From the NCBI GenBank assembly GCA_003168315.1, contig PMSP01000243.1:1-5833 (forward strand): a stretch of DNA of 5,833 nucleotides, in the 5' to 3' direction. Position numbers and translations under genes: made by a program. Below are positions 1 to 5,833 of this stretch, in pieces; positions within the stretch are counted from its first letter, which is position 1, and every line of letters starts with the position of its first letter. A model generated the notes under the pieces. That model made no database searches. It was given only the letters and a program-made list of their open reading frames with translations, and was not told the origin of the DNA. This DNA is from Opitutaceae bacterium. GTDB taxonomy: Bacteria > Verrucomicrobiota > Verrucomicrobiia > Opitutales > Opitutaceae.

Positions 1-992
1 TCCTCCGCGTCGATCCGGCGCACGTTCACCCGGCAGGTGTTGGCGATGCCCGCGTGGGCGATCGACTCGTAGACCGACTTGTACGCGTCCTGGAGCTCGA
101 TGTATTTTCCCACGACACCGATCGTGACCTCGTGCCTCGGGTTGAGGAGCCTGCGCACGATCTCGACCCAGATGTTCTTCCTCGGCGCCGGGATCCGGAA
201 GCCGAGGAGGTCGAGGACCAGCTCGTCCATTCCCTCCTTCTGGAGGGCGAGGGGAAGCTGGTAGATCGAGCTGTCGACATCGCGGCACTCGATGACCGCC
301 TTCACGGGCACGTTGCAGAACATGCTGAGCTTGTCCCTCAGGTCGGTGTCGAGGGGATGGTCGCAGCGGCAGACGAGGACGTCCGCCTGGATGCCGATCT
401 CGCGGAGCTTCGCGACGGACTGCTGGGTGGGCTTGGTCTTCAGCTCGCCAGCCGCGGCGAGGAAGGGGACCAGGGTCACGTGGATGAAGACCACGTCCTT
501 CGGCTTCATCTCGAGGGCGAACTGCCTCATGGCCTCCAGGAAGGGAAGGCCCTCGATGTCGCCGGTAGTCCCGCCTATCTCGGTGATCAGGACGTCCACG
601 TCCTTGCCGCCGGCGTAGATGCGCTCCTTGATCTCGTTCGTGACGTGCGGGATCACCTGCACGGTCTTCCCGAGGTAGACTCCGCGGCGCTCCTTCTGGA
701 TCACGCTCTCGTAGACCTGGCCCGAGCTCAGGCTGTTGAGCCGCGAGAGCCGGCCGCTCGTGAACCTCTCGTAGTGCCCCAGGTCGAGGTCCGTCTCCGC
801 CCCGTCCTCCAGGACATAGACCTCGCCGTGCTGGTACGGGCTCATGGTCCCCGGGTCGACGTTGAGGTAAGGGTCGAACTTCTGGATGCGGACGGTGAGG
901 CCCCTGAGCTCAAGCAGCGCGCCGAGCGCCGCCGCGGTCAGCCCCTTTCCAAGCGAGGAAACAACTCCGCCCGTCACGAAGATGTATTTCAT
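1..992 (-). CDS. pyrG: CTP synthase, N-terminal 330 residues (3' end outside window)
   Basis: Cytoplasmic enzyme that converts UTP to CTP using ATP and glutamine, the last step of de novo pyrimidine nucleotide synthesis. The protein opens with the family's MKYIFVTGGVVSSLGKG, whose P-loop is at residues 12-17. Also visible are DPYLNVDPGTM (40-50), DLDLGHYERF (68-77, with Mg-ligand Asp70), the ITEIGGTTGDIE block (136-147, with Glu138) and KTKPTQQSV (185-193). This is the whole synthetase domain. The glutaminase domain begins near residue 288 (VTIGVVGKYIELQDAYKSV) and is cut by the window edge before its catalytic Cys. The usual length is about 545 residues, so roughly 215 are missing. The ATG at 992 gives the canonical N-terminus. 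No good Shine-Dalgarno precedes it; the bases just upstream read CCCTCTCCGG on the coding strand. It lies 61 bases downstream of the small membrane protein gene and may be co-transcribed with it. Identification is secure. Confidence 0.98.
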   Translation of the reverse strand, partial: MKYIFVTGGVVSSLGKGLTAAALGALLELRGLTVRIQKFDPYLNVDPGTMSPYQHGEVYVLEDGAETDLDLGHYERFTSGRLSRLNSLSSGQVYESVIQKERRGVYLGKTVQVIPHVTNEIKERIYAGGKDVDVLITEIGGTTGDIEGLPFLEAMRQFALEMKPKDVVFIHVTLVPFLAAAGELKTKPTQQSVAKLREIGIQADVLVCRCDHPLDTDLRDKLSMFCNVPVKAVIECRDVDSSIYQLPLALQKEGMDELVLDLLGFRIPAPRKNIWVEIVRRLLNPRHEVTIGVVGKYIELQDAYKSVYESIAHAGIANTCRVNVRRIDAE

Positions 993-1053
993 CCGGAGAG
1001 GGTTAAACCCCGGCCCCCAAGGCGCGCAAGATTCTTCAAACGGGGGCGCCCGG

Positions 1054-1227
1054 CTACCTGAAAAAATACCATATGAGGGAAAGCGCCGCGGCAAGAACGA
1101 GGCCGCAGAAAAGGAGCCACATCGCCGCCTTGATGAGCCTCAGGAGCACCCAGATGACGACGGCCGCCGCCAGCACCGAGCACGTGAGGACGAGCCAGTG
1201 GGGATACTCGGCGAGCGAATCGAACAT
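1054..1227 (-). CDS. Small two-helix membrane protein, unknown function
   Basis: A 57-residue protein starting MFDSLAEYPHW and ending SLIWYFFR. It has two hydrophobic stretches, about residues 11-32 and 34-55, joined by a very short turn containing Arg30 and Lys33. This predicts a helical hairpin in the inner membrane with the charged loop probably facing the cytoplasm. Codons strongly prefer G or C in third position, like the neighbouring genes, which supports real coding. The ATG at 1227 puts the protein start right at the first helix. An ATG at 1242 would add five residues (MPTSG); the open frame extends further, to 1344, but that part is poorly protein-like and overlaps the divergent gene. 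Neither start has a clear ribosome binding site. It lies upstream of pyrG on the same strand and divergent to the DUF6941-like gene. I do not recognise the family and assign no function. It could alternatively be a chance frame, but hydrophobicity and codon bias argue against that. Confidence 0.68.
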   Translation of the reverse strand: MFDSLAEYPHWLVLTCSVLAAAVVIWVLLRLIKAAMWLLFCGLVLAAALSLIWYFFR

Positions 1228-1262
1228 GCCAGACGTTGGCATCGGCGGGGGGCCCGCGCAAA

Positions 1263-1700
1263 ATGAATTGCCGAGCCAAGGACCCCACCTCCAACTCGGG
1301 CCCGGTGGACCACAACCTGAACTCGAAGCCCCAGCTCCTCGCATGGCTGCTGTGCGATGCCGTCCACATAGACCCGGGCACCGGCAAGCACACGATCCTC
1401 GGCGTCTTCTCCAACATCATGGCGAAGCGGTTCCCGGTGGTGCACCCCCACATGGTCTGGTTCATGACGCTGACCGACGTCGCGGCCGGCAGCCACAGCA
1501 TGAGGATTTCGCTGGGGCTCGACCCGATGGACCTGAAATCCCTCATCGAGCGCCCCTTCGAGTCCCAGGGGCCGCTCGTCCGGATCAACCTCATCAACGA
1601 GATCCGCAACCTGAGCTTTCCGCAGGGCGGGGAGTACTCCATCCTGATAGAGATCGATGACGAGCCGCTCCTGGCGACGAGCATCACCGTCGCGGAGTGA
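1263..1700 (+). CDS. DUF6941-like protein, unknown function
   Basis: A 145-residue soluble protein without signal peptide or membrane segment. After a polar N-terminal stretch (residues 1-22) comes PQLLAWLLCDAVHIDPGTGKHTILGVFSNI (23-52 region), then FPVVHPHMVWFMTLTD (57-72), alternating hydrophobic strands around SMRISLGL (79-86), and a C-terminal part with SQGPLVRINLINEI and GEYSILIEIDDEPLLAT. The pattern (a 'LLCD..I.D..TGKHT..GVFSNI' opening, a mostly beta protein of about 130 residues) matches my memory of the DUF6941 family, which has no established function; this was not checked by search. The ATG at 1263 is chosen over an in-frame TTG at 1236 because ATG is the stronger start and a G run at 1247-1252 could serve as a weak ribosome binding site. 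The kinase gene follows after 10 bases, so the two are probably co-transcribed and perhaps translationally linked. The promoter must lie in or before the 35-base divergent gap. Confidence 0.85.
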   Translation: MNCRAKDPTSNSGPVDHNLNSKPQLLAWLLCDAVHIDPGTGKHTILGVFSNIMAKRFPVVHPHMVWFMTLTDVAAGSHSMRISLGLDPMDLKSLIERPFESQGPLVRINLINEIRNLSFPQGGEYSILIEIDDEPLLATSITVAE

Positions 1701-1710
1701 CCCGGAGGCG

Positions 1711-2709
1711 ATGAGCAAGGATACCCCTGAATTCGAGCTCGCCGGGGTCGGCTCCCCCATCGTCGACCTGGTGGCGCAGGTGCCCGAGTCCTTCCTCGCC
1801 AACGTCTCCGGGGAGAAGGGGGGAATGGTCCTCGTGGACGACGCCGAGATGGGCCGCATCGTCGCCCGCCTCGGGACCCCGCCGGCGCTCTCGACCGGCG
1901 GGTCCGCCGCCAACGCCACCTACAACGGCTCGCGCCTCGGGCTCCGGACCACCTTCATCGGGAAGCTCGGCAACGACCGCCTCGCGGAGGCCTACGTCGA
2001 GCGCTTCGGCGCGGCGGGGGTCGACGTCTCCCGGTTCAAGCGGGGCTCGGTGGCGAACGCCCGCTGCCTGGCGCTCGTGACGCCTGACGCCCAGCGGACG
2101 ATGCGGACAAACCTCGGGGCCGCGATGACCCTGGCGCCCTCGGAGATCTCGGCCGGGGATTTCCGCGGCGTGGGGCACGCGCACATCGAGGGGTACCTCG
2201 TGTTCAACCAGGCGCTCTGCGAGGCGGTGCTCTCCGCGGCGCGCGCCGCCGGCTGCACCATCAGCCTGGACCTCTCCTCGTTCGAGGTGGTGAACGCGAC
2301 AAGGGACTGGATGCTCAGCCAGTTCGGGCGCGGTATCGACATCGTGTTCGCGAACGAGGACGAGATCCGCGCCCTCTTTCCCGGCGACAAGGGCGACTAC
2401 GAGGCGCTCGCGCGAAGGCTTGCCACCCACAATGTCATCGCCGCGGTCAAGATGGGGCGCGACGGCGCGTGGATCGCAAAGGGCGCCGACGCCTACAGGC
2501 TCCCGTCGATCCACCTGTCCGATGTCATCGACACGAACGGCGCCGGCGACGCCTGGGCGGCGGGCTTCCTCTACGGCTACATCAGGGGGAGGCCCCTGGA
2601 CGAGTGCGGAGCGATCGCGTCCATCATGGGATCGGAGACAGTCCGCCACCTGGGCCCGCTGATCCCGGACTCGGCATGGCCGGCTGTCAGGAATCAGGTC
2701 GTGAAGTGA
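1711..2709 (+). CDS. PfkB-family carbohydrate/nucleoside kinase (adenosine kinase-like)
   Basis: A 332-residue cytoplasmic kinase of the ribokinase/PfkB superfamily, which transfers the ATP gamma-phosphate to a sugar or nucleoside hydroxyl. Visible are the N-terminal substrate-binding signature GGSAANATYNGSRLG (63-77), FIGKLGND (82-89), the NEDE motif (215-218), VKMGRDGAW (246-254) and the C-terminal PfkB signature DTNGAGDAWAAGF (274-286), in which Asp280 is the expected catalytic base and GAGD forms the anion hole. Length and motif order match complete, active members. The N-terminal glycine motif and FANEDEI stretch resemble the adenosine kinase-like branch, but the substrate cannot be read from sequence; ribose-, fructose- or inosine-type substrates remain possible. 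The ATG at 1711 follows a GGAGG at 1704-1708, only two bases away, which is close for a ribosome binding site; reinitiation by ribosomes finishing the upstream gene (stop at 1700) may help. An in-frame ATG at 1657 lies inside the upstream gene and is rejected. Confidence 0.93.
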   Translation: MSKDTPEFELAGVGSPIVDLVAQVPESFLANVSGEKGGMVLVDDAEMGRIVARLGTPPALSTGGSAANATYNGSRLGLRTTFIGKLGNDRLAEAYVERFGAAGVDVSRFKRGSVANARCLALVTPDAQRTMRTNLGAAMTLAPSEISAGDFRGVGHAHIEGYLVFNQALCEAVLSAARAAGCTISLDLSSFEVVNATRDWMLSQFGRGIDIVFANEDEIRALFPGDKGDYEALARRLATHNVIAAVKMGRDGAWIAKGADAYRLPSIHLSDVIDTNGAGDAWAAGFLYGYIRGRPLDECGAIASIMGSETVRHLGPLIPDSAWPAVRNQVVK

Positions 2710-2724
2710 GCGGCTGCCTCTCCC

Positions 2725-2745
2725 CCATCACGGCCCTCGTGATGG
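2725..2745. other. Perfect 8-bp hairpin downstream of the kinase gene
   Basis: CCATCACG (2725-2732) and CGTGATGG (2738-2745) are exact inverted repeats around a 5-base loop (GCCCT), starting 16 bases after the kinase stop codon. No T-run follows on either strand, so it is not a classic intrinsic terminator. It may stabilise the 3' end of the kinase message, act as a weak terminator in a GC-rich host, or be an operator. The pairing is directly visible; the role is inferred. Confidence 0.4.
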
Positions 2746-2760
2746 CCGAGTCGGTGGGGC

Positions 2761-2780
2761 GCTTCGGCCGGGGCCGGAGC
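2761..2780. other. GC-rich hairpin between kinase and proA
   Basis: GCTTCGGCC (2761-2769) pairs with GGCCGGAGC (2772-2780) with one G-T wobble; in practice the innermost pair opens to give an eight-pair stem and four-base loop. It lies 15 bases after the hairpin at 2725-2745, making a tandem pair of stable stems in this 127-base gap. There is no T-tract after it. A tandem structure of this kind could separate the kinase transcript from proA, but high-GC sequence forms such stems by chance fairly often. Confidence 0.35.
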
Positions 2781-2785
2781 TTCGA

Positions 2786-2815
2786 GTGACGGGCCGGGCT
2801 GGCGGCGTCCAAAAT
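2786..2815 (+). promoter_or_regulatory. Weak sigma70-like promoter candidate for proA
   Basis: GTGACG (2786-2791) and CAAAAT (2810-2815) each match four of six bases of the -35 and -10 consensus, with an 18-base spacer. The AAAATTCCTTT patch at 2811-2821 is the only AT-rich stretch in the gap. Transcription would begin near 2822, just before the proA ribosome binding site, giving a very short leader. This is consensus matching by eye only. Confidence 0.22.
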
Positions 2816-2824
2816 TCCTTTGCC

Positions 2825-2831
2825 GAGGGGG
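2825..2831 (+). promoter_or_regulatory. Ribosome binding site deciding the proA start
   Basis: GAGGGGG, ending five bases before the GTG at 2837. It is the best Shine-Dalgarno-like sequence among the possible proA starts: the GTG at 2786 has none and the ATG at 2861 has only a weak GAGAG about 13 bases upstream. Confidence 0.5.
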
Positions 2832-2836
2832 CTCCC

Positions 2837-4135
2837 GTGCGCGAGAGTCCACGGCTTCCTATGCCCGAGGATCTTGCCAAGCTCGTCACCGACATTGCCG
2901 TGCGCGCCCGCGCGGCGTCGCATGCGCTTGCGATCTCGCCCACGGGGGCGCGTAACGCCGCCCTCATGGACCTCGCCGGCCGGATCGACCGCTCCCATGG
3001 GGCGCTCCTCGAAGCCAACGGGAGGGATCTCGCCGCGGCTGAGTCGAACGGGCTCACCGCGGCGCAGGTCGACCGCCTCACGCTGAACCCCGACAGGCTC
3101 ACCCGCCTGGCGGAATCCGTGCGCCAGGTCGCCGGCCTCCCCGACCCGCTCGGCGAGGTGCTCGAGGAGTCGACCCGGCCGAACGGCCTCAGGCTCCGCA
3201 AGGTGAGGGTGCCGATTGGCGTCATCGGCGTCATCTTCGAGGCCCGCCCGAACGTGACCGTGGACTGCGCGGTTCTCTGCCTGAAGAGCGGCAACGCCTC
3301 GATCCTTCGCGGCGGCAGTGAGATCTTCGAGACCAACCTGGCCCTCGCCGCCCTGATCGCCGGCTCGCTCGGGTCGTCGGGCCTGCCAGGCGACTCCGTG
3401 CAGCTGATCCCGACCACGGACCGGGCCGCCCTCGACGTCCTCCTCAAGCAGGACGGCCACATCCACTGCCTCATCCCCCGAGGGGGCGAGGGCCTCATCC
3501 GCTTCGTCGCCGAGAACAGCACGATACCCGTCATCAAGCACTACGCCGGCGTCTGCTTCGTCTACGTGGACAGGGCGGCGGACCCCGCGATGGCCGTGTC
3601 GATAGCGGTCAACGCGAAGACCCAGAGGCCCGGCGTGTGCAATGCGGCCGAGCAGATCCTCGTCCACCGGGACGCGGCGGGGGCCATCCTGCCGCTCCTG
3701 GGAGCGGCCCTGGCCGCACGGGGGGTGGCCCTGCGCTGCGACGCCCCTGCCGCCGCGATCCTCTCCGGAGCCGGCATCGCCGCGGAACCGGCCAGCGCGG
3801 CGGACTTCACGGCGGAGTTCCTCGACCTGATCGTCGCCGTCCGGGTCGTCGGATCGCTGGACGAGGCCATCGCGACCATCAACCGCGACGGATCGGCCCA
3901 CAGCGACGCGATCGTCACGGCGGACGGGGCCGCGGCCGACCGGTTCCTTGCCGCGGTGGACAGCGCCGCCGTCTTCTGGAACGCGAGCACGAGGTTCAAT
4001 GACGGCTTTGAATTCGGGTTCGGCGCAGAGATCGGCATCAGCACGGACAGGCTCCACGCGCGCGGCCCGATGGGGCTGCGCGAGCTCTGCAGCTACAAGT
4101 GGGTCGTGACGGGCACGGGCCAGGTGCGCGGCTAG
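2837..4135 (+). CDS. proA: Gamma-glutamyl phosphate reductase (glutamate-5-semialdehyde dehydrogenase)
   Basis: Second enzyme of proline synthesis: NADPH-dependent reduction of gamma-glutamyl phosphate to glutamate-5-semialdehyde in the cytoplasm. The 432-residue protein has the family landmarks in order: VPIGVIGVIFEARPNVTVD (125-143), ILRGG (156-160), IPRGGEGL (213-220), NAKTQRPGVCNAAE (259-272) with catalytic Cys268, the ProA signature VVGSLDEAIATINRDG followed by SAHSDAI (337-359), FNDGFEFGFGAE (387-398) and LHARGPMGL (406-414). E. coli ProA is 417 residues, so it is full length with an N-terminal extension. The GTG at 2837 is chosen for its ribosome binding site; an ATG at 2861 would give 424 residues, closer to the usual N-terminus, and remains a real alternative. 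proB, whose product supplies the unstable acyl phosphate, is not in the window. The unrelated kinase upstream is PfkB type, not the glutamate kinase fold. No reading-frame damage is seen. Confidence 0.97.
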   Translation: MRESPRLPMPEDLAKLVTDIAVRARAASHALAISPTGARNAALMDLAGRIDRSHGALLEANGRDLAAAESNGLTAAQVDRLTLNPDRLTRLAESVRQVAGLPDPLGEVLEESTRPNGLRLRKVRVPIGVIGVIFEARPNVTVDCAVLCLKSGNASILRGGSEIFETNLALAALIAGSLGSSGLPGDSVQLIPTTDRAALDVLLKQDGHIHCLIPRGGEGLIRFVAENSTIPVIKHYAGVCFVYVDRAADPAMAVSIAVNAKTQRPGVCNAAEQILVHRDAAGAILPLLGAALAARGVALRCDAPAAAILSGAGIAAEPASAADFTAEFLDLIVAVRVVGSLDEAIATINRDGSAHSDAIVTADGAAADRFLAAVDSAAVFWNASTRFNDGFEFGFGAEIGISTDRLHARGPMGLRELCSYKWVVTGTGQVRG

Positions 4136-4140
4136 TGCCG

Positions 4141-4158
4141 GGCGGCCCCCGGGCCGCC
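4141..4158. other. GC hairpin directly after proA
   Basis: GGCGGCCC (4141-4148) and GGGCCGCC (4151-4158) are perfect inverted repeats separated by two bases, so a seven-pair stem with a six-base loop, or close to that, is likely. It begins five bases after the proA stop codon. No T-run follows, but position and stability fit a 3'-end-protecting or non-canonical terminator structure for proA. The rest of the 76-base gap before the next gene holds no other clear signal. Confidence 0.4.
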
Positions 4159-4211
4159 AAGGATAGGGTTGCGCGGAACATCGGGCCGCGCTAGGTTTCT
4201 GCAGAGAGAAA

Positions 4212-4934
4212 ATGAAGAACCGCGCCCCAAAAATCCTGCTCGCTCTCATGGTGGCGGCCGCCCGCGCGGCCGCCCAGAACACGGCGCCATCGCCGACGGA
4301 GCCGCCCCCTCCCCCGGCGGCCGTGGGCGAGAGCGATGCGGCGACCCCAGGGGCCGGCGGCGTCACCTCCGACGCCTCGGCCATCGTCATGGCCCCGAAG
4401 ACCGGCCAGTACGTGCCGGCGCCTCCCGTCGACTCGGACGGGGAGAACCGGTCGGTCTCGCCCGGGATCGCCGAGGCCCTGTCGCTCGGCATGCCCAAGT
4501 ACGCGCCGCCGACACCCACGCCCACCCCGGCCCCCGACGTCGACATGCGCGATGTCGACCGGCCGAAGAACGAGATCAAGAGGCTCCCGAAGTACGTCGT
4601 CCGCGAGTCCCGCCCGCCGATATTCCGCGACCGCGACCTCTTCACCACGCAGGGCCTGATCGACCTCTCCTTCAAGAACCATCCCGGCCTCATGTTCGGC
4701 AACATACTCGGCCTGAACGAGGCCCCCGCATACGAGACGTTCCTGGACGACCAGCGGCAGAAGAACATGCAGGACCTGTCCGACACGGCCCACGCGATGG
4801 CGCGCGGCGGCGACCCGGCCGAGGGCGCCTACATCCTCCAGGCGAGCCAGAACACCTACATGCGCCAGGATGACGATTTCACCTGGGGCGGCCCCGGCGG
4901 GGGTGGAACAAACTCGGGGGGCTGGGGTAAGTGA
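4212..4934 (+). CDS. Secreted proline-rich protein, unknown function
   Basis: A 240-residue protein with a probable Sec signal peptide: basic start MKNR, hydrophobic core about 8-17, and likely cleavage after Ala21 before QNTAPS. The Arg18 near the cleavage site is slightly unusual. There is no cysteine anywhere, so it is neither a lipoprotein nor disulfide-bonded. Residues 24-110 are low-complexity and proline/alanine-rich, including PPPPP (31-35) and TPTPTPAP (101-108), probably disordered. A folded-looking region follows: LPKYVVRESRPPIFRDRDLF (125-144), GLIDLSFKNHPGLMFGNILGLNE (148-170), an acidic helical stretch to about 210, and QNTYMRQDDDF (213-223). The tail is Gly-rich, ending GGWGK. 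The central region resembles, from memory, proteins recurrent in Opitutaceae; no function is known to me. It is predicted periplasmic or envelope-associated. The stop overlaps the birA start by four bases (GTGA). The ATG at 4212 is preceded by only a weak purine stretch (AGAGAGAAA). Confidence 0.87.
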   Translation: MKNRAPKILLALMVAAARAAAQNTAPSPTEPPPPPAAVGESDAATPGAGGVTSDASAIVMAPKTGQYVPAPPVDSDGENRSVSPGIAEALSLGMPKYAPPTPTPTPAPDVDMRDVDRPKNEIKRLPKYVVRESRPPIFRDRDLFTTQGLIDLSFKNHPGLMFGNILGLNEAPAYETFLDDQRQKNMQDLSDTAHAMARGGDPAEGAYILQASQNTYMRQDDDFTWGGPGGGGTNSGGWGK

Positions 4935-5833
4935 CCGAAACCCTGATCCTGCGGGAGCTCCTTGCCGCCGAGCCGGGCTGGGTTTCCGGCGGGGCGATCG
5001 CCTCCAAGCTCGGCGTGAGCCGGGTTTCCGTCTGGCACCAGATGGAGAAGCTTCGCTCCCAGGGCTTCGCGTTCGAGGCGCTGCCCGCCCGGGGCTACCG
5101 CCTCTCGCGCAGGCCGCGGATGCTGCACGCCGGCCTCGTCGAGGCGCAGCTCAGGGTGCGCAGGAAGGGGTTCACCTTCATGGTCCTCGACGAGGTGGAC
5201 AGCACCAACGACGAGTGCGCGCGCCAGCTCGCGGCTGGGCGCGCGGCGCCCTTTGCGGTCTTCGCCCAGAGGCAGACCCGCGGCCGGGGGCGCTTCGGGC
5301 GGGTCTGGCACAGCGAGGCGAACGGCAACCTCTACTCGAGCTTCGCCTTCCGCCCGAGGATCGCGCCCGAGCGGATGCAGACCTTCACGCTCTGGATGGG
5401 GGTGACGATCTGCGAGCTCGTCTCCAAGTTTGTCCCGGTGGCGCCCGGGATCAAGTGGCCGAACGACATCGTGTTCGACGGCCGGAAGGCCGGCGGGATG
5501 CTGACCGAGGCCCGCGTGGACGCGGACCAGATCCGCGACCTCGTCTTCGGGCTCGGCCTCAACGTCAACAGCCCGCCGCACGAGTGGCCGTGCGAGCTCG
5601 GCCGGCGCGCCGTCTCGCTGGCGGAGCTCGCCGGCGCCCCGGTGGACCTGAACCGCCTCACGGCGGCCCTGATCGGTCGCGTCCTCCTGGCCTATGAGCG
5701 CTTCGCCGAGGGCGAGCACGTCGACTCGTTTGTCGAGCTCTGGAACCGGTTCGATGTCCTGCGCGGGCGCGAGGTCACGCTGGCGGTGGGCGGCCGCAAA
5801 AGGCGCGGCCGGGTCCTCGGCGTCGACGATGCG
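4931..5833 (+). CDS. birA: Biotin--[acetyl-CoA-carboxylase] ligase with N-terminal HTH (3' end outside window)
   Basis: Activates biotin as biotinyl-AMP and attaches it to the carrier lysine of biotin-dependent carboxylases; in bifunctional members it also represses biotin genes. The 301 visible residues start with a winged-helix DNA-binding domain (about 1-60; SGGAIASKLGVSRVSVWHQM at 19-38). The catalytic domain follows, with DEVDSTN (87-93), the biotinyl-AMP loop GRGRFG (118-123; GRGRRG in E. coli), IKWPND (174-179), the RKAGGMLTE segment with Lys186 matching the E. coli catalytic lysine, and GLGLNVNSP (207-215). The small C-terminal SH3-like domain starts near 275 and is cut by the window edge; E. 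coli BirA is 321 residues, so about 20 or slightly more are missing. The GTG start at 4931 overlaps the preceding TGA at 4932-4934; a G run at 4924-4927 may serve as ribosome binding site, and translational coupling is likely. The HTH makes it a class II (regulatory) type by architecture; actual repression is inferred. Confidence 0.96.
   Translation, partial: MTETLILRELLAAEPGWVSGGAIASKLGVSRVSVWHQMEKLRSQGFAFEALPARGYRLSRRPRMLHAGLVEAQLRVRRKGFTFMVLDEVDSTNDECARQLAAGRAAPFAVFAQRQTRGRGRFGRVWHSEANGNLYSSFAFRPRIAPERMQTFTLWMGVTICELVSKFVPVAPGIKWPNDIVFDGRKAGGMLTEARVDADQIRDLVFGLGLNVNSPPHEWPCELGRRAVSLAELAGAPVDLNRLTAALIGRVLLAYERFAEGEHVDSFVELWNRFDVLRGREVTLAVGGRKRRGRVLGVDDA

Noticed and set aside
1000..1010. 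GGGTT-A-AACCC inverted repeat just upstream of pyrG as an operator
   Set aside because: Arms are only five bases with a one-base centre, too short to support a regulatory call without comparison to relatives.
54..1061. A 335-codon open frame on the plus strand opposite pyrG
   Set aside because: The opposite strand encodes an unmistakable CTP synthase; the plus-strand product is low-complexity and shows no domain.
1140..2649. Long minus-strand frames opposite the DUF6941-like gene and the kinase
   Set aside because: Both opposite-strand genes have clear family motifs; the shadow proteins are Arg/Ala/Gly/Val-rich with no recognisable features.
2742..2789. A 15-codon frame (MAESVGRFGRGRSFE) between the kinase and proA, considered as an attenuator leader peptide
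   Set aside because: It has no proline codons, no ribosome binding site beyond hairpin sequence, and overlaps both arms of the 2761-2780 stem, so it is most likely chance.
4169..4197. TTGCGC (4169-4174) and TAGGTT (4192-4197) with a 17-base spacer as a promoter for the secreted protein gene
   Set aside because: Each element matches only three of six consensus bases and the leader would be about eight bases; spacing alone is not enough.
4304..4540. C-rich low-complexity DNA in the secreted protein gene, considered as a DNA repeat
   Set aside because: It is explained by proline-rich codons (PPPPP and TPTPTPAP); there is no exact repeat unit beyond these short runs.
2687..4786. A 699-codon open frame on the minus strand opposite proA and the secreted protein gene
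   Set aside because: It spans the antisense of proA and part of the secreted protein gene, is rich in Arg, Gly and Ala, and has no recognisable domain. Long antisense frames are common opposite high-GC genes.

Overview
The window is GC-rich bacterial chromosome, densely coded and ordinary in gene density. It holds seven protein genes: two on the minus strand at the left and five on the plus strand. All show the strong preference for G or C in third codon positions expected of a high-GC genome. No RNA genes, insertion sequences, CRISPR arrays or phage genes are visible. The most likely source is a Verrucomicrobiota bacterium of Opitutaceae type. That is an inference: the proline-rich secreted protein at 4212-4934 resembles, from memory, proteins typical of that group, and nothing else in the window fixes the taxon.

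Left part (1-1227, minus strand): the first 330 codons of CTP synthase (pyrG) run off the window edge. Sixty-one bases upstream of it on the same strand lies a 57-residue two-helix membrane protein that could share its transcript. Next to it, only 35 bases away and divergent, a plus-strand pair begins: a small protein that looks like the DUF6941 family (1263-1700), then, after 10 bases, a PfkB-family sugar or nucleoside kinase (1711-2709).

Middle (2710-4135): a 127-base gap with two perfect or near-perfect GC-rich hairpins and a weak promoter-like patch separates the kinase from proA, the glutamate-5-semialdehyde dehydrogenase of proline synthesis. Its catalytic cysteine and signature motifs are intact. 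proB is not in the window.

Right part (4136-5833): after a short gap opening with another GC hairpin comes a secreted, cysteine-free, proline-rich protein of unknown function. Its stop codon overlaps the GTG start of birA, a biotin-protein ligase with an N-terminal DNA-binding domain, whose last part is cut off by the window edge.

The genes do not form one pathway: they serve pyrimidine nucleotide, sugar/nucleoside, proline and biotin metabolism. I see no convincing undescribed system. The least explained parts are the secreted protein coupled to birA, the DUF6941-like protein coupled to the kinase, and the tiny membrane protein beside pyrG.
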